Below, in pieces: positions 1 through 9,630 of a stretch of 64,000 nt of DNA; positions within the stretch are counted from its first letter, which is position 1; each line of letters begins with the position of its first letter. Position numbers and translations under genes: made by a program. This DNA comes from Hydractinia symbiolongicarpus (Eukaryota > Cnidaria > Hydrozoa > Anthoathecata > Hydractiniidae): contig NC_079880.1 of assembly GCF_029227915.1 (NCBI RefSeq), positions 31,677,501-31,741,500 of the forward strand, read 5' to 3'. Below the pieces are notes generated by a model. The model saw only the letters and a list, made by a program, of their open reading frames with translations, did not search any database and was not told the DNA's origin.

Positions 1-2108
1 CCAATTGTTTAATCATTCCACCCGAAGTGAACTACGACGTCCTAAGCCATTTGCCAGTGCGGCATGGCTTCAGAACTCCGTCGACTACATGCACGGGCGT
101 CTAAATCTGTAATATGGCCTTTTGCGGCTTAATAAAGGCAATACACGTAAATGACGTGGTTCCGTATGACTGCGCAGATTAGCGTTAGTCTAGTCTTTGC
201 AATCTCATTGGACAACAACGTCCTAATTCGTTTTTCTGGGCAGCATGGCTTTAGAACTCCGTCAACTACATGCACAGGCGTCTAAAAGCTTTGACATGGC
301 GCTTTGCGGATCAATAAACGCCTTACACGTAAATCACGTGCTTCTACGTGCCTGCGCAGGTTCCCAATCGTCTAGTCCTTCCACTCGCAATAGACTACGA
401 TGTCCTAAGCCATTCTCCTTGGTCACATGGCTTTAAAAGGCCGTCAGCTGCATGCACAGGCGTCTAAAGGCTGTGATATGGCTTTTTGCGGCTTAGTAAA
501 GGCCTTACACGTAAATCACGGAATTCCGCGTGACTGCACAGATTAGCATTAGTATAGAATTTGTAATGTTAATGGACAACGACGTCCTAATACGTTTTCC
601 CTGGCCACATGGCTTTAGAACGCCGTCAACTACATACACAGTTCTCTGAAGGTTGTAATATGGTGTTTTGGCACCTAATAAAGGCTAGGGGGCGAATCAC
701 GTGGTTCTGCGTGTCTGTGGAGCTTATCAAGCGTCTAGTCCTTCCACTTCCAATGAACTACGACGTCTTAAGTCGCTTTACCTAGCACCATGGCTTTTGA
801 ACGCCGCAAGTAAGTGCACAGGCGTCTAAAGGCTGTGATATGGCCTTTTGCCGCCTAATAAAGGCGTTACACGAAATCACGTGGTTCCACGTGTATGCGC
901 AGCTTACTATTGGTCTAGTCCCTCCACTCTCAATAGATTACGGCGTCTTAAGTCTTCCTCAGCGCCATGGCTTTAGAACGCTGTCAACTACATGCACACG
1001 CGTCAAAAGCTTTGATATGGCGTTTTGCGGATCAATAAACGCCTTACACGTAAATCACGTGCTTCTATGTGCCTGCGCAGGTTCCCAATCATCTAGTCCT
1101 TCCACTCGCAATGGACTACGATGTCCTAAGTCGTTTTACCTGGCAACATAGCTTTACAACGCAGTCAACTACATGCACAGGCCTCTAAGGGCTTTATTAT
1201 GTCCTTTTGTCGCCTACTAAAGGCGTTACACGTAAGTCACGTGGTTCCATGTGCTTGCGCGGGTTACCATTGGTTTAATCCTTCCACTCTCAATGGACTA
1301 CAACGTCATAAGCCATTCTCCTTGGCCACATGGCTTTAAATGACCGTCAACTACATGCACAGGCTTCAAAAATCTGTAATATAGCCTTGTGGTGTCTAAT
1401 AACGGCCTTATACGTAAATCACGTGGTTCCACGTGCTTGGGCATGTTACCAATCGTCTAGTCCTGCCACTCTCAATGGACTACGACGCCCTAAGTCGTTT
1501 TCCCGGGCGGCATGGCTTTAGAACGCCGTCAACTGCATGCACAGGCCTCTAAGTGTCGTAAAATGGGTTTTAAAGGGCTAATAAAGGTTAAACACGTAAA
1601 TCACGTGGTTCTACATCTCTGCGCAGGTTACCATTGGTTTAGTCCTTCCACTCTCAATTGACTATGAGGTCCTAAGTCGTTTTCCTTGGCACCATGGCTT
1701 TAGAACGCCGTCCACTACTTGCACAGTTCTCTCAATGTTGTAATATAGCCTTTTCCCGCCTAATGAAGGCCTTACACGTAAGTCACGTCGTTCCACGTGC
1801 TTTCTCAGGTTACCATTGGTCTAGTCCTTCCATTCTTAATGGACTATGAGGTCCTAAGTCGTTTTCCTTGGCACCATGGCTTTAGAACGCCGCCCACTAC
1901 TTGCACAGTCCTCTTAATGTTGTAATATGGCCTTTTCCCGCCTAATAAAGGCCTTACGCGTACGTCATGTGGTTCCACGTGCTTGCTCATGTTACCATTG
2001 GTCTAGTCCTTCCACTCTCAATGGACTACAACGTCCTAAGTGGTTTTTCCCAGCACTATGGATTTAGAACGCCATCAACTAATTGTACGAAGGCTGTGAT
2101 ATGGCCTT
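1..2108 (+). repeat. Satellite array, ~182-bp monomer (left segment, diverged)
   Basis: Tandem copies of a monomer of about 182 bp. Recurrent words in order are ATGGCTTTAGAAC, CAACTACATGCACAGGC, CTAATAAAGGC, a CACGTGG-TT-CCACGTG dyad (clean copy at 1420-1435), a GGTTACCATTGGTCTAG block (reverse-complement CCAAT box) and GACGTCCTAAGTCG. Copies differ from one another by many substitutions and small indels. They are more diverged than the later arrays, as expected near an array edge or in an old segment. The array is interrupted at 2109 by the Polinton and resumes at 19248. There is no independent gene here; the ORFs at 245-436, 840-1151 and 1330-1521 are the satellite's own repeated frame. Confidence 0.95.
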
Positions 2109-2182
2109 AGCTAGAGTAGGGAGGGAATATAACCTCATTTTTCAAAAAACTAGGTCAAACTCTCATAAAAAATATTATACAC
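2109..2182 (+). repeat. Polinton left terminal inverted repeat
   Basis: 74 bp matching the reverse complement of 19174-19247 with about ten differences and no clear indel. It starts AGCTAGAGTAGGGAGGG. The divergence between the two ends agrees with the age suggested by the broken genes. Confidence 0.9.
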
Positions 2183-2190
2183 AAAATCGT

Positions 2191-2204
2191 TTGTGACGTC
2201 ACAA
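2191..2204. promoter_or_regulatory. Perfect 14-bp palindrome with CRE/ATF-type core
   Basis: TTGTGACGTCACAA is a perfect palindrome containing TGACGTCA, the bZIP (CREB/ATF) consensus. It lies just inside the left terminal repeat, about 200 bp upstream of the polymerase gene, and a further half site (TTGTCAC) follows it. A role in early transcription of the element is an inference. Confidence 0.45.
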
Positions 2205-2260
2205 TTTTTTGTCACGCCTCATTGCACAAAAATCTATTGTTATGCATGACAAATCCCCAT

Positions 2261-2313
2261 TATGCGGTGCTTAGTCATGCATAACAAGGTAAAGTCCCTA
2301 ACATACAACAAAT
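2261..2313. repeat. Subterminal inverted repeat (left arm)
   Basis: A 53-bp segment centred on GTCATGCATAACAAGGTAAAG that recurs in inverted orientation at 14295-14347 with a few mismatches. It shows that the inverted symmetry of the Polinton reaches further in than the 74-bp terminal repeat. The sequence between the two matched parts has diverged. Confidence 0.75.
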
Positions 2314-2403
2314 GAATCGCACGGCATGGGCAAGTTGGGTAGAGGGGAATTCCAAACTTGTTCTGTAATCTTCGGACTTTGTTGAAATGTGTATACATTA
2401 AAG

Positions 2404-5400
2404 ATGGGTTTGTTTAAGAATGCCATCAGCAAACTATATAACACCGTGTCTGCACCAGTGGCATCAACTCGCGACGCTCTTGCCGATCGACTACAGAGTG
2501 TGCGGGATACTGTTGCATTCTATTACAATAGGGCAAAGGAACAAATTTCGGGAGGCACAAAACTTCACGACGAGATTGAACAAGATGCAAGGTAGAAATA
2601 CACGGAGGATATTGAATATCAAGGCCCCGATGACGATATCCAGATTTTGGAGGATGGTAATAGGATCAAAACATGGCGTTTCAACAAGCATCTAAACCAA
2701 CCTCTAAAGCACGCTATTATCTAAAAAATCACACCACACGTGGACATGCGCGTTAAGGTTGTGTACAGCTTTAGCTGTCATATTTACAAGGGTGGAGGCG
2801 ATGTGTCTGATTACCACAAAACTAAGAGCTCCAGGTCGCTGTCAAGTATAGCGGATATCGAAGCGTTCGTGGAAGAATTCGAAATGAAGCGCCTCAATCT
2901 GAAGGATCATGAGTTCTGGACTAAGGCTTATTTACCACCTGTTAGGACCACCGGGACCCCGGGAGCGTATGAAGGCAAAATTATCTTCAATCATGTACAG
3001 ATTAAGGTGATAGGCCCGCGTAAAACCCTCTTGGGATTCGGCCCTCTCCCAAGCTGGCTGCGAAAAAATAGGTGCATCTACGCCATGGACGGGGAAAAAG
3101 AACGAACGTTTAAAAGCAGTACAAAAAGGGTTTAGACACCAATATCAATCTTGGTATGCTAGACGGGCACTGTTTTTACATCAAGGATTTAGATGTGCTG
3201 ATCCAACACTGGCAATGCGAGGTATGCGGCCAAGTTTTTAACGAGGGTGTCAAGACGACGACTATCTGCAAAGGGGGGAGGTCAAACGTATACCGAGCAG
3301 GGCCGAGAAGGTCTTTTACGATAAGGGTTTTAGCTATAATGCATCAAAATGGATAGAATACATGTCAACAAACTGGAAGGCATATTCATCATGCCCTATG
3401 CGGGCATGGTGGTGAACGTGTTATATGTGATGGCAAAAAGGAGTGGAAAACAGATGGCTATGAACCTGTCACAAAAACTGATCCCGAGTACAATTGTTGT
3501 AAGTGGCACGGATGCCCCTGTCTGTCAGAAGAGAACCAAAGCGGACAAGAGTCGTTACACTGCAACCCAGTCTAAGGAAAGGATGATACGGGAACATGGC
3601 TACAACCTCGTCACAGCTTGGGAATGTGAGAAACCCAAAATCAAGAGGTACTTTCAGAAAGAATTCACACCCTACCCCCACTATATTTTATTTGACTTTG
3701 AAGCCCTCCTATCACCTTTAAATTACCAGCAAACCTCTGATCTAACATACCTTTCGAGACTTATTCCGATAAGTGTTGGTATTGCCGATTGTTCGAATGG
3801 GCACCTGACGTTCATCGAGAACGAAAATCCTAAGGTCTTGGTTAAACAGTTTGCGGGTAACCTGGAAAAGAGGCATACCCTGATTGTGAAGGAGGTCAAG
3901 AGAATGCACCCGAAGCCTGACGACTTTATCATGTTCTCCAAAAAGAACTAGGAGTTGTGTAACGAGTGGGTAAGCCAAGTATCTCTAATAGGGTTTAATT
4001 CTGGCTAGTACGACATCAACCTGATCAATCGGTATTTTGTCGAAGAGATCGCGCAAGGCGATAAGATCAAGGTGGCGAAAAAAGATAACGACTACATGTT
4101 CCTCACCACCTCGAAATTTAAATTTCTCGACATCAAAAATTTCCTTGCTCCTGGTCTAAGCCATGACGGTTGGTGCAAGTCGTTGAAATGTAGGCTGCAA
4201 AAACTCGTGTTTCCGTATGAATGGTTGACCAGCCACGACAAGCTGAACCATGTTGTGTCTGTGGCTCACGAGGACTTTTATAGCCGTCTAGGTGGGAGAA
4301 ACACACTATCTGGCGAGGAGTACGAGACATTCCCCGCTGTGTTTTACAGGCGAGGCTGTGTCACCATATTGGACTGACTGCGCGAGTACAATCTAGCCGA
4401 TGTGGAACCTTTCATTGAAGCCGTGGACAAGACGAAGTTGCAGTATTGTAGGATTGAGATAGATATTTTGAAGGACGCGGTAAGTATCCCGGGTGTATCA
4501 ATGCGCTACGTTCTGAACAAGTCCCTACGGTTGAATCCCAAGTTGGATTTACACGCTCCGGGGGACCCATGCAGGCACAGGTGCGAGGACTCTTGCTACA
4601 CCAAGAGTTGTAAGAGTTGTAAACAGGTAGAGAAAGCATGTGAAATATGCACGAGGAATGAGGCCTACGATCTTTTGCGGATGGGGATGGTGGGTGGTCC
4701 CGCGATCGTATTCTGCAGATACCACGAACGAGACGTGACGGGTATCAAATCTTACGTGTACGGCAAACCCCACAAGTGTAGGACCATTCTAGGGTACGGC
4801 GCAAACATGCTCTACCCGAGTACCTTGATGCAGGACTTTCTTTGTGGGAAGGAACAGCTGATAAGGTGACTACACCGACATCAGCACATAACTTAAACCT
4901 ACTGGCGCGACGTGTGGTGGATGGGTCGTTGTTTGGGTTTGCCTAGGTTGATATCGAGGTGCCTGAGTATCTGCGTGACAAATTCGGCGAAATGGCTCCC
5001 CTGTTTGTTGTCAAGGAGTTACCTGATGATCAACTCCCCGGGTACATGCACGAATACTTAAAAACTACGGGTCGCAAGCGTGTTCCGGGTACACGTAAGC
5101 TTTTGGGGTTGATGAGAGCTGCAAAAATCCTACTGTATACCCCCGTGCTAAAATGGTACCTTGACCATGGGCTGAAAGTGACTGCCTTTTACCAGTTTCT
5201 CTAGTATGCCAGAGGTAGGCCCTTTGAATGGTTCCCAGAAGAGATTGCTGATGCACGACGGCACGCTGATAAAGACCCCGACAAGCGTATTGCGGGGGAT
5301 ACGGCAAAGTTGAAAGGCAACTCGTTCTACGGCAAGATGATTGAAGATTTGGCTAGGCACGCAAATACTACGTTTACGAGGGATGAAAAGGGGGTTGATG

Positions 5401-6044
5401 CAGCTCTGCGAAGCCCGTACCTCGAGGACTTAGAAGAGATTAGAGATGTTTACGATCCGAGAAGGGGCAAACAAAAGTGTACTATCGATAGAGCCTACCA
5501 GTGTGGTATTGCATTGTACCAACTAGCCAAGCTTCGGATGTTGGAATTTTACTACGATTTTCTAGACAAGTATGTGAATCGTCGAAACTTTGAGTACATC
5601 TACATGGACACTAACAGTGCGTATTTTGCCATCTCTGGAGAAGAGTTGAGGGATGTTGTTCGCTCCGAACTACTTGACACTTACAACGAGGACGTGAAAA
5701 ATTGGCTCGTCATTGATAAGTACTCGAGTCGAACGGGAGGGTTATTCAAAGCGAAATTCATTGGGTTTTGTATGATTGTCCTGAAAGCCAAGTGTTATTT
5801 CATCGAGGGCAAAGAAGGTACGAAATTTTCATATAAGGGCATGTCAAAGAGGCAAAATGCTATGACCTGGAGTAGATACCTGAGTGCGCTGGTGGCTGGT
5901 ATGGACAGGGCTAAAAACGTAGGTTGTCGGGTACACAACCAGGGGATGGTTACGTACGAACAAAACAAGCTCGGGCTCTCGGCGTTTTACGATAGGAGAG
6001 TTGTACATGACGATGGGGTACATACCTCCCCACTTATGTTGTAA
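2404..6044 (+). pseudogene. Polinton protein-primed family-B DNA polymerase, broken
   Basis: The remains of one long polymerase gene read through at least seven open segments. Breaks are nonsense codons at 2593-2595, 2722-2724, 3133-3135 and in the Exo II region near 4006, a TGA at 4375-4377, and frame changes near 3140-3350 and 4870-4960. The start at 2404 is preceded by TAAAG. Recognisable parts are a basic N-terminal region, Exo I (DFEA, about 3691), Exo II (YDIN, about 4009), Exo III (EYNLADVEPF, about 4384), motif A (GYGANMLYPS, about 4794), motif B (KLKGNSFYG, about 5310) and motif C (MDTNS, about 5606). Two metal-binding aspartates are changed: motif A has Gly where Asp is expected, and motif C has DTNS instead of DTDS. 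The total span of about 1,200 codons fits the family. It is non-functional; identity is very likely. Confidence 0.93.
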
Positions 6045-6120
6045 GCATTTTTGAATAATGAGGTTTTCTAAAAGCTGTCCAAAGTTTTTTAAAGGTAGTA
6101 CTTTACAAAACAAGAACAAT

Positions 6121-6613
6121 ATGGAGGGGACCAGGAAATGCATACAATGTCAATACTTTTTAACCCCAGAAAATTTTAGGGTCAAAGGAAATGGGCAACG
6201 AACAAGGCGATGCATCAAATGCCTTGTTATAAAGAAGGCATCACAGGAACGTACCAAGTGCCCACATAAAAAACGAAGAAACCAATGCCCCATATGCTAT
6301 CGCCCTGCCTATCAGTATAAGCTTATTCTAACTAGGATTCGTAATACCCCTAAATCGTGATACAGAGATAACATCCCAGGAATATCTAGGGTGCGATATT
6401 ATAACATTCATGAAGCACATCCAGGCCCAGTTTAAAGGCGTGATAAACTGGGGGAATAGAGGGCAGTGGGAGTTCGATCACAAGGTGCCACTAAAGTATA
6501 GGGAGAACGGAGAATATCGTAGCAAAGAGGTGCAAATTGCAAGACTCTACTACACCAACATGCAGCCCATGTGGGTTTCAGATAACATCGATATATATCC
6601 GGGTAGAATGTAG
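6121..6613 (+). pseudogene. Zinc-finger HNH endonuclease, broken
   Basis: Two open segments (6058-6360 and 6410-6613) in different frames form one gene. The first has CxxC pairs (CIQC, CIKC), then a CPHKKRRNQCPIC block of the type seen in free-standing HNH nucleases of phages and large DNA viruses. The second has WGNRGQWEFDHKVPL followed by YTNMQPMWVSDN, the H-N-N signature of an HNH nuclease. Sequence just upstream of 6410 still encodes the helix that normally precedes the HNH core (EYLGCDIITF), out of reach behind a stop at 6358-6360 and a frame change. Its likely former role was DNA nicking or cleavage, or homing-type mobility. It lies directly downstream of the polymerase gene on the same strand. 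An upstream ATG at 6058 is possible, but 6121 sits at the natural start of the zinc finger. Confidence 0.8.
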
Positions 6614-6733
6614 TCTAGTTCGGTTGATGAAACACACTTGCTATGAATGGATGTGTGCTTGTATATTGTGGTAATTTTACCCTATATGATGGTACTACTA
6701 TTCTGTATAAAATTTCAACATCTAATAAAGAGA
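6614..6733. other. Intergenic spacer
   Basis: AT-rich spacer between two + strand Polinton genes. A TATAAAA word lies near 6705 and TAAAG at 6726-6730, just before the ATG at 6734. No gene is seen in it. Confidence 0.5.
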
Positions 6734-7219
6734 ATGTCAGATCTTGCACGAGTATTCGATGATGCCTCCGCAGAAACCTGTGAGTAGATAGAGAAACCCA
6801 TAGATATACGTCAGGCTTTGAAGGAAGCCATACGCAAAGGCAAGGGGCATCTCCTACCCAAGAAATGTACAGGAGGCTTTGTCGATAAGGCCCCTGATGA
6901 GGCGGTAGAAAAGGTACATGCCGAGTACGTACAGCGGAAACTCCATGAAAAGGGTGAAAAAACAGCGAAAGCTTTAAGTACCCACGCGGTCCATGTATAT
7001 ACTAATCTGGTGGCTAATTTCGTGGACATCGACAATATTGAGGATCTTCGCAGGGACATCAACGAGGACCCAATTATCCGAGATGCCATGGCAGACCTGG
7101 GTATTCTCGTGTACTGCACACTGGGGAAATGTTTAGCACCCCTCTTGGTGTTTGGGCATACCGCGAGACGTATGAGCAAAAAGGAGGGTGGTGAGAAGAC
7201 TAACGAGGAAGATCCTTGA
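6734..7219 (+). pseudogene. Polinton accessory protein of unknown function, early nonsense codon
   Basis: An ATG at 6734, preceded by TAAAGAGA, opens a frame that meets TAG at 6785-6787 after 17 codons and then stays open to 7219. The next in-frame ATG is at 6818 and leaves 133 codons. The product is basic at the N-terminus, then helical, with a hydrophobic stretch near its C-terminus (LGILVYCTLGKCLAPLLVFG), possibly membrane-associated. I recognise it only as resembling a small ORF of cnidarian Polintons; no function is known to me. The next gene starts 24 bp downstream, as in a tightly packed viral gene string. The truncated 133-codon form could still be made. Confidence 0.65.
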
Positions 7220-7242
7220 TGATACAGAAAGGCTTTTAACAA

Positions 7243-7587
7243 ATGAGTGAGGAGTCTACTAGCCAAGTCATAACCAAGAAAAACGAGGGTCGTGTTGCTG
7301 CTGGCAAGAGACTTGTCGAATGGAACCGGAAGAACAAGGCCAACTTACAGAAGAACGTGGGCAAAGGTTCTTCACCAGATGATCAAGAACTTGTCGCAGG
7401 CCCTAGCAAGTCAATAGACAATGTCTACATGTATGGAGTCGGTACGCTTGCTATATTGCCGATAGGAGTAGGCGTTTGGTACAGGTTTAGTAGAGGCAAA
7501 AATGAATCTCAAAACCCCGCATCAGAGCCTCAGCAGGGTAAACAGGGCAAGGCCCAGCCAAATATTGAGATTTTCAAAATGCTATAA
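7243..7587 (+). CDS. Small single-pass membrane protein of the Polinton
   Basis: An intact ORF of 114 codons. The first 60 residues are basic and polar (RVAAGKRLVEWNRKNKANLQ). One predicted membrane segment follows at about residues 65-85 (MYGVGTLAILPIGVGVWYRF), then a polar, Gln/Lys-rich tail. I believe similar short proteins sit at this place in cnidarian Polintons; function is unknown, and a virion-membrane or packaging role would be speculative. It is one of the few reading frames in the element with no break. Confidence 0.7.
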   Translation: MSEESTSQVITKKNEGRVAAGKRLVEWNRKNKANLQKNVGKGSSPDDQELVAGPSKSIDNVYMYGVGTLAILPIGVGVWYRFSRGKNESQNPASEPQQGKQGKAQPNIEIFKML

Positions 7588-7593
7588 TAATAA

Positions 7594-7863
7594 ATGGCAA
7601 CAAGCAAGGCTCATATGGATAGCAACATTAGTCCGAAGGAGACCATGGTTATTGACTCTTTATGAGAATCAGTCAGGCTGGTATCGTATACAATCCTGGT
7701 AGCCATGGGTGCAAACAAGGCCCTAGGAGTTTCCAGGCCCGGGGCTAAGATGTACCTGGAGGACGATCTGAAGCTCGCTGGCTATATGACGGCTGCGATC
7801 TTGTTCGACGAATACGCGATCAAGCAGGGATGGTATAAGAAATCATTGATACCTCCAAAATGA
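7594..7863 (+). pseudogene. Small hydrophobic Polinton protein, one nonsense codon
   Basis: ATG at 7594 (context TAAATG, 7591-7596), in-frame TGA at 7663-7665, then the same frame stays open to a TGA at 7861-7863; about 89 codons in all. After the nonsense codon there are two moderately hydrophobic stretches (VSYTILVAMGANKALGV and LKLAGYMTAAILFDEYAI), so a small membrane protein is plausible. It begins only 6 bp after the previous gene, in line with co-directional packing. Function is not recognised. A perfect hairpin follows at 7880-7902. Confidence 0.6.
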
Positions 7864-7879
7864 GCATATGGTAAAGTTT

Positions 7880-7902
7880 CTATTTGTCGTAGAGACAAAT
7901 AG
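7880..7902. terminator. Perfect 9-bp hairpin after a gene end
   Basis: CTATTTGTC-GTAGA-GACAAATAG: 9-bp stem, 5-nt loop, 16 bp after the stop at 7863 and just before the next start. Similar hairpins at 8422-8445 and 13829-13853 also lie between genes. A role in 3' end formation is inferred from position only. Confidence 0.4.
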
Positions 7903-7909
7903 TGAAAAA

Positions 7910-8163
7910 ATGGCTGGCCAGGGCAGGTGTCCAAAAACTACAAGATGAACTATGGTGCAGCGTCAGGCCCTCGAGGAAAGGAATATAGACATCAACATTC
8001 TCGAGAATGATCTAGACTATCGTGATAGTCAGCACATGGTACTGGGGATGAGATTGATGAGCTCCAGCAACAAGTAGAAACATTACAGCAACATACCATG
8101 CCTTACCTTGAAGATCCTGAAAAAGATAACGGCTTGGTTGTGATCCAGAAAAAACAACAATGA
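7910..8163 (+). pseudogene. Coiled-coil Polinton protein, frameshifted
   Basis: ATG at 7910, then frame changes near 7930 and 8040. The remaining frames encode a charged heptad-like helix (for example ALEERNIDINILENDLDY) and a Gln-rich helix (DEIDELQQQVETLQQH), ending in a TGA at 8161-8163. The stop overlaps the next gene's start (ATGA, 8160-8163), a typical tight viral or operon-like junction. This supports two real ancestral genes. Function unknown. Confidence 0.55.
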
Positions 8164-8401
8164 TTCCTTCCAATACCTTGCCATTTGTTGTCAACAGGGG
8201 TATGTAGCGCAAAAAATACGGAATAAGCTTGTTGACTATCCAAAGTGTGAGATTGTGGTACTGGCAGAGACTCCAAATGCTATTGTACACTACAACTGGC
8301 TTCGAGAACGTGGATGTATCGAGGTAAACCCGGAGAGGGTCAGACATTTTAGGCTCGGTAAACACTACACGCAGGAACGTCTCTTAGAGCTCGCGGAATG
8401 A
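8160..8401 (+). pseudogene. Small conserved Polinton protein, frameshifted
   Basis: ATG at 8160 gives MIPSNTLPFVV, then one frame change near 8195. The following frame is open to a TGA at 8399-8401 and includes KCEIVVLAETPNAIVHYNW and ERVRHFRLGKHY. About 80 codons. I recall close relatives in cnidarian Polintons, without a known function. It is the last gene of the + strand string and is convergent with the integrase. Confidence 0.55.
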
Positions 8402-8421
8402 CATGTTGTAAGCGGGCGCTT

Positions 8422-8445
8422 TTTACTACCCTTGTGTGTAGTAAA
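8422..8445. terminator. Hairpin between convergent genes
   Basis: TTTACTAC / GTAGTAAA, 8-bp perfect stem with an 8-nt loop, lying between the + strand string (ends 8401) and the minus-strand integrase (ends 8480). A bidirectional 3'-end signal is plausible; this is inferred from position. Confidence 0.4.
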
Positions 8446-8479
8446 TATTATGGGTAAAATTGAGGGGGTCTACCACTCT

Positions 8480-9230
8480 TTAACACCCTCCGGCGGTATC
8501 TGAACATCCTTTAGGTACCTGCATGAGTTCCTTCAAGACGAAGCTCCTTTCAGGGCCGTCCTTTAAATAGTATAAAACGCGGCTACCTGCTACAATACGA
8601 TCCAACCTGTAAGTATGTTTGCTCCAAAAGGCGTCAGTTGCGCGTCTTTTCGAGTCGCTATGTTCTTCCCCTGGCTGTAGAAGATATAGATACAAACCAT
8701 CCTCAGGTAGGGGTATCTCCTCGGGAGGTTCTTCGCCTTTTGCGAGTATCTCATCCATTTTAATAGCCTTGTTAGGCTTTATACCGATCATGGCAGTCTT
8801 GCTGTTGTTAAGATTTTTCACGATAGTGTACTGGTGCGTGACCGAAATAGTACTAGGCTCCCCAGAGACCAACTCTTGTGCATCCTGTGGCTTAAAGAGT
8901 CTTTCAGCGAGTACCTTGTTGTACGACTTTACGAAGGCCGTGAACGTATGATGATACTTGGTAATGGCCCGTTTAATCTCCACACCTTTGCCTTCTAGCA
9001 GCTTCGTTACATCTGACTTGAACTCAGAACCATTGTCACATTGGAAGGTTTTAGGGTATCGTAAAGGTCCCGCTTTGTAGATATCCTTGATCATCTCCGC
9101 GACCTCGTTGGCTTTTTTGGTACGTAGAGGCCTTGCTACCTTGTACCTTGAGGCCACGTGAATCCCGTCAGTATATACTTGTACGTATTGCCATACAGCT
9201 TATCATGGACATGTCTTTATTAATGTCAGA
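8480..9230 (-). pseudogene. Polinton retroviral-type (RVE) integrase, 5' truncated, catalytically altered
   Basis: A 225-codon open frame (8480-9157) contains the C-terminal two-thirds of a Polinton integrase: VASRYKVARPL, the second catalytic Asp in FQCDNGSEF, then TAFVKSYNK, and the typical C-terminal block (RRATDAFWSKHTYRLDRIV, VLYYLKDGPERSF). The family's catalytic Glu is expected where Lys stands in TAFVK. The region of the first catalytic Asp reads GIH, and a frame change there separates it from KLYGNTYKYILTG, still visible up to about 9230. The zinc-binding N-terminal domain is missing, because the next gene begins at 9239. Two of three catalytic acids are gone, so it is dead. Its role was element insertion. 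Confidence 0.88.
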
Positions 9231-9238
9231 AAACGTTC

Positions 9239-9613
9239 CTACAGATACTTATAGGCAACGAAGCCTAGCAGGGATAGGGAGCCAAGGATGAACGTGAGTT
9301 CACCATCTTGTTGTTTTTTGGAGGGTAAGTAAAAATCTTTTGATTGCGGGGCCTTCTTGTCTGAAGCGATGTAGTATTGGTACATGTCGTCATCGAGCTC
9401 ACGAAGGCTTTTACCAGCCTTGAGTTGCAGTTCCCGCTGTTCAGCGAACCAGTCCAATTTAGCCTGCCTTTTCCTGATCCACTGTGCCTGAGCTGTATTG
9501 AGCTTTTCCATAGCTTCATCGTGTCTCTTCCGTTCGCCCTCACCGTGCCCTGAGAGCTTAGAAAACAAGAAGTTAGTCCCTGAAAATACTAGGGCGTTTA
9601 TGGCAGCAATCAT
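9239..9613 (-). CDS. Conserved small Polinton protein with coiled coil and C-terminal TM
   Basis: An intact 124-codon ORF. The N-terminus is mildly hydrophobic (MIAAINALVFSGTNFLFSKL). A long charged helix spans residues about 22-80, and a hydrophobic C-terminal anchor ends in LGSLSLLGFVAYKYL. I recognise it as a recurrent small protein encoded beside the capsid gene in cnidarian Polintons; function unknown, perhaps a minor virion component. It lies 17 bp downstream of the major capsid gene on the same strand, so the two were probably expressed together. It shows no damage, unlike its neighbours. Confidence 0.75.
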   Translation of the reverse strand: MIAAINALVFSGTNFLFSKLSGHGEGERKRHDEAMEKLNTAQAQWIRKRQAKLDWFAEQRELQLKAGKSLRELDDDMYQYYIASDKKAPQSKDFYLPSKKQQDGELTFILGSLSLLGFVAYKYL

Positions 9614-9630
9614 CGCTATCTCTCTTTATT

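Noticed and set aside
2109-2112. AGCT at both Polinton edges as a 4-bp target duplication
   Set aside because: Polintons normally make 6-bp duplications, AGCT is self-complementary and may simply be part of the inverted termini, so the call is ambiguous.
6811-7266. A 151-codon minus-strand ORF
   Set aside because: Antisense to the + strand accessory gene at 6734-7219; composition (Leu/Ser/Arg-rich) is that of a shadow frame.
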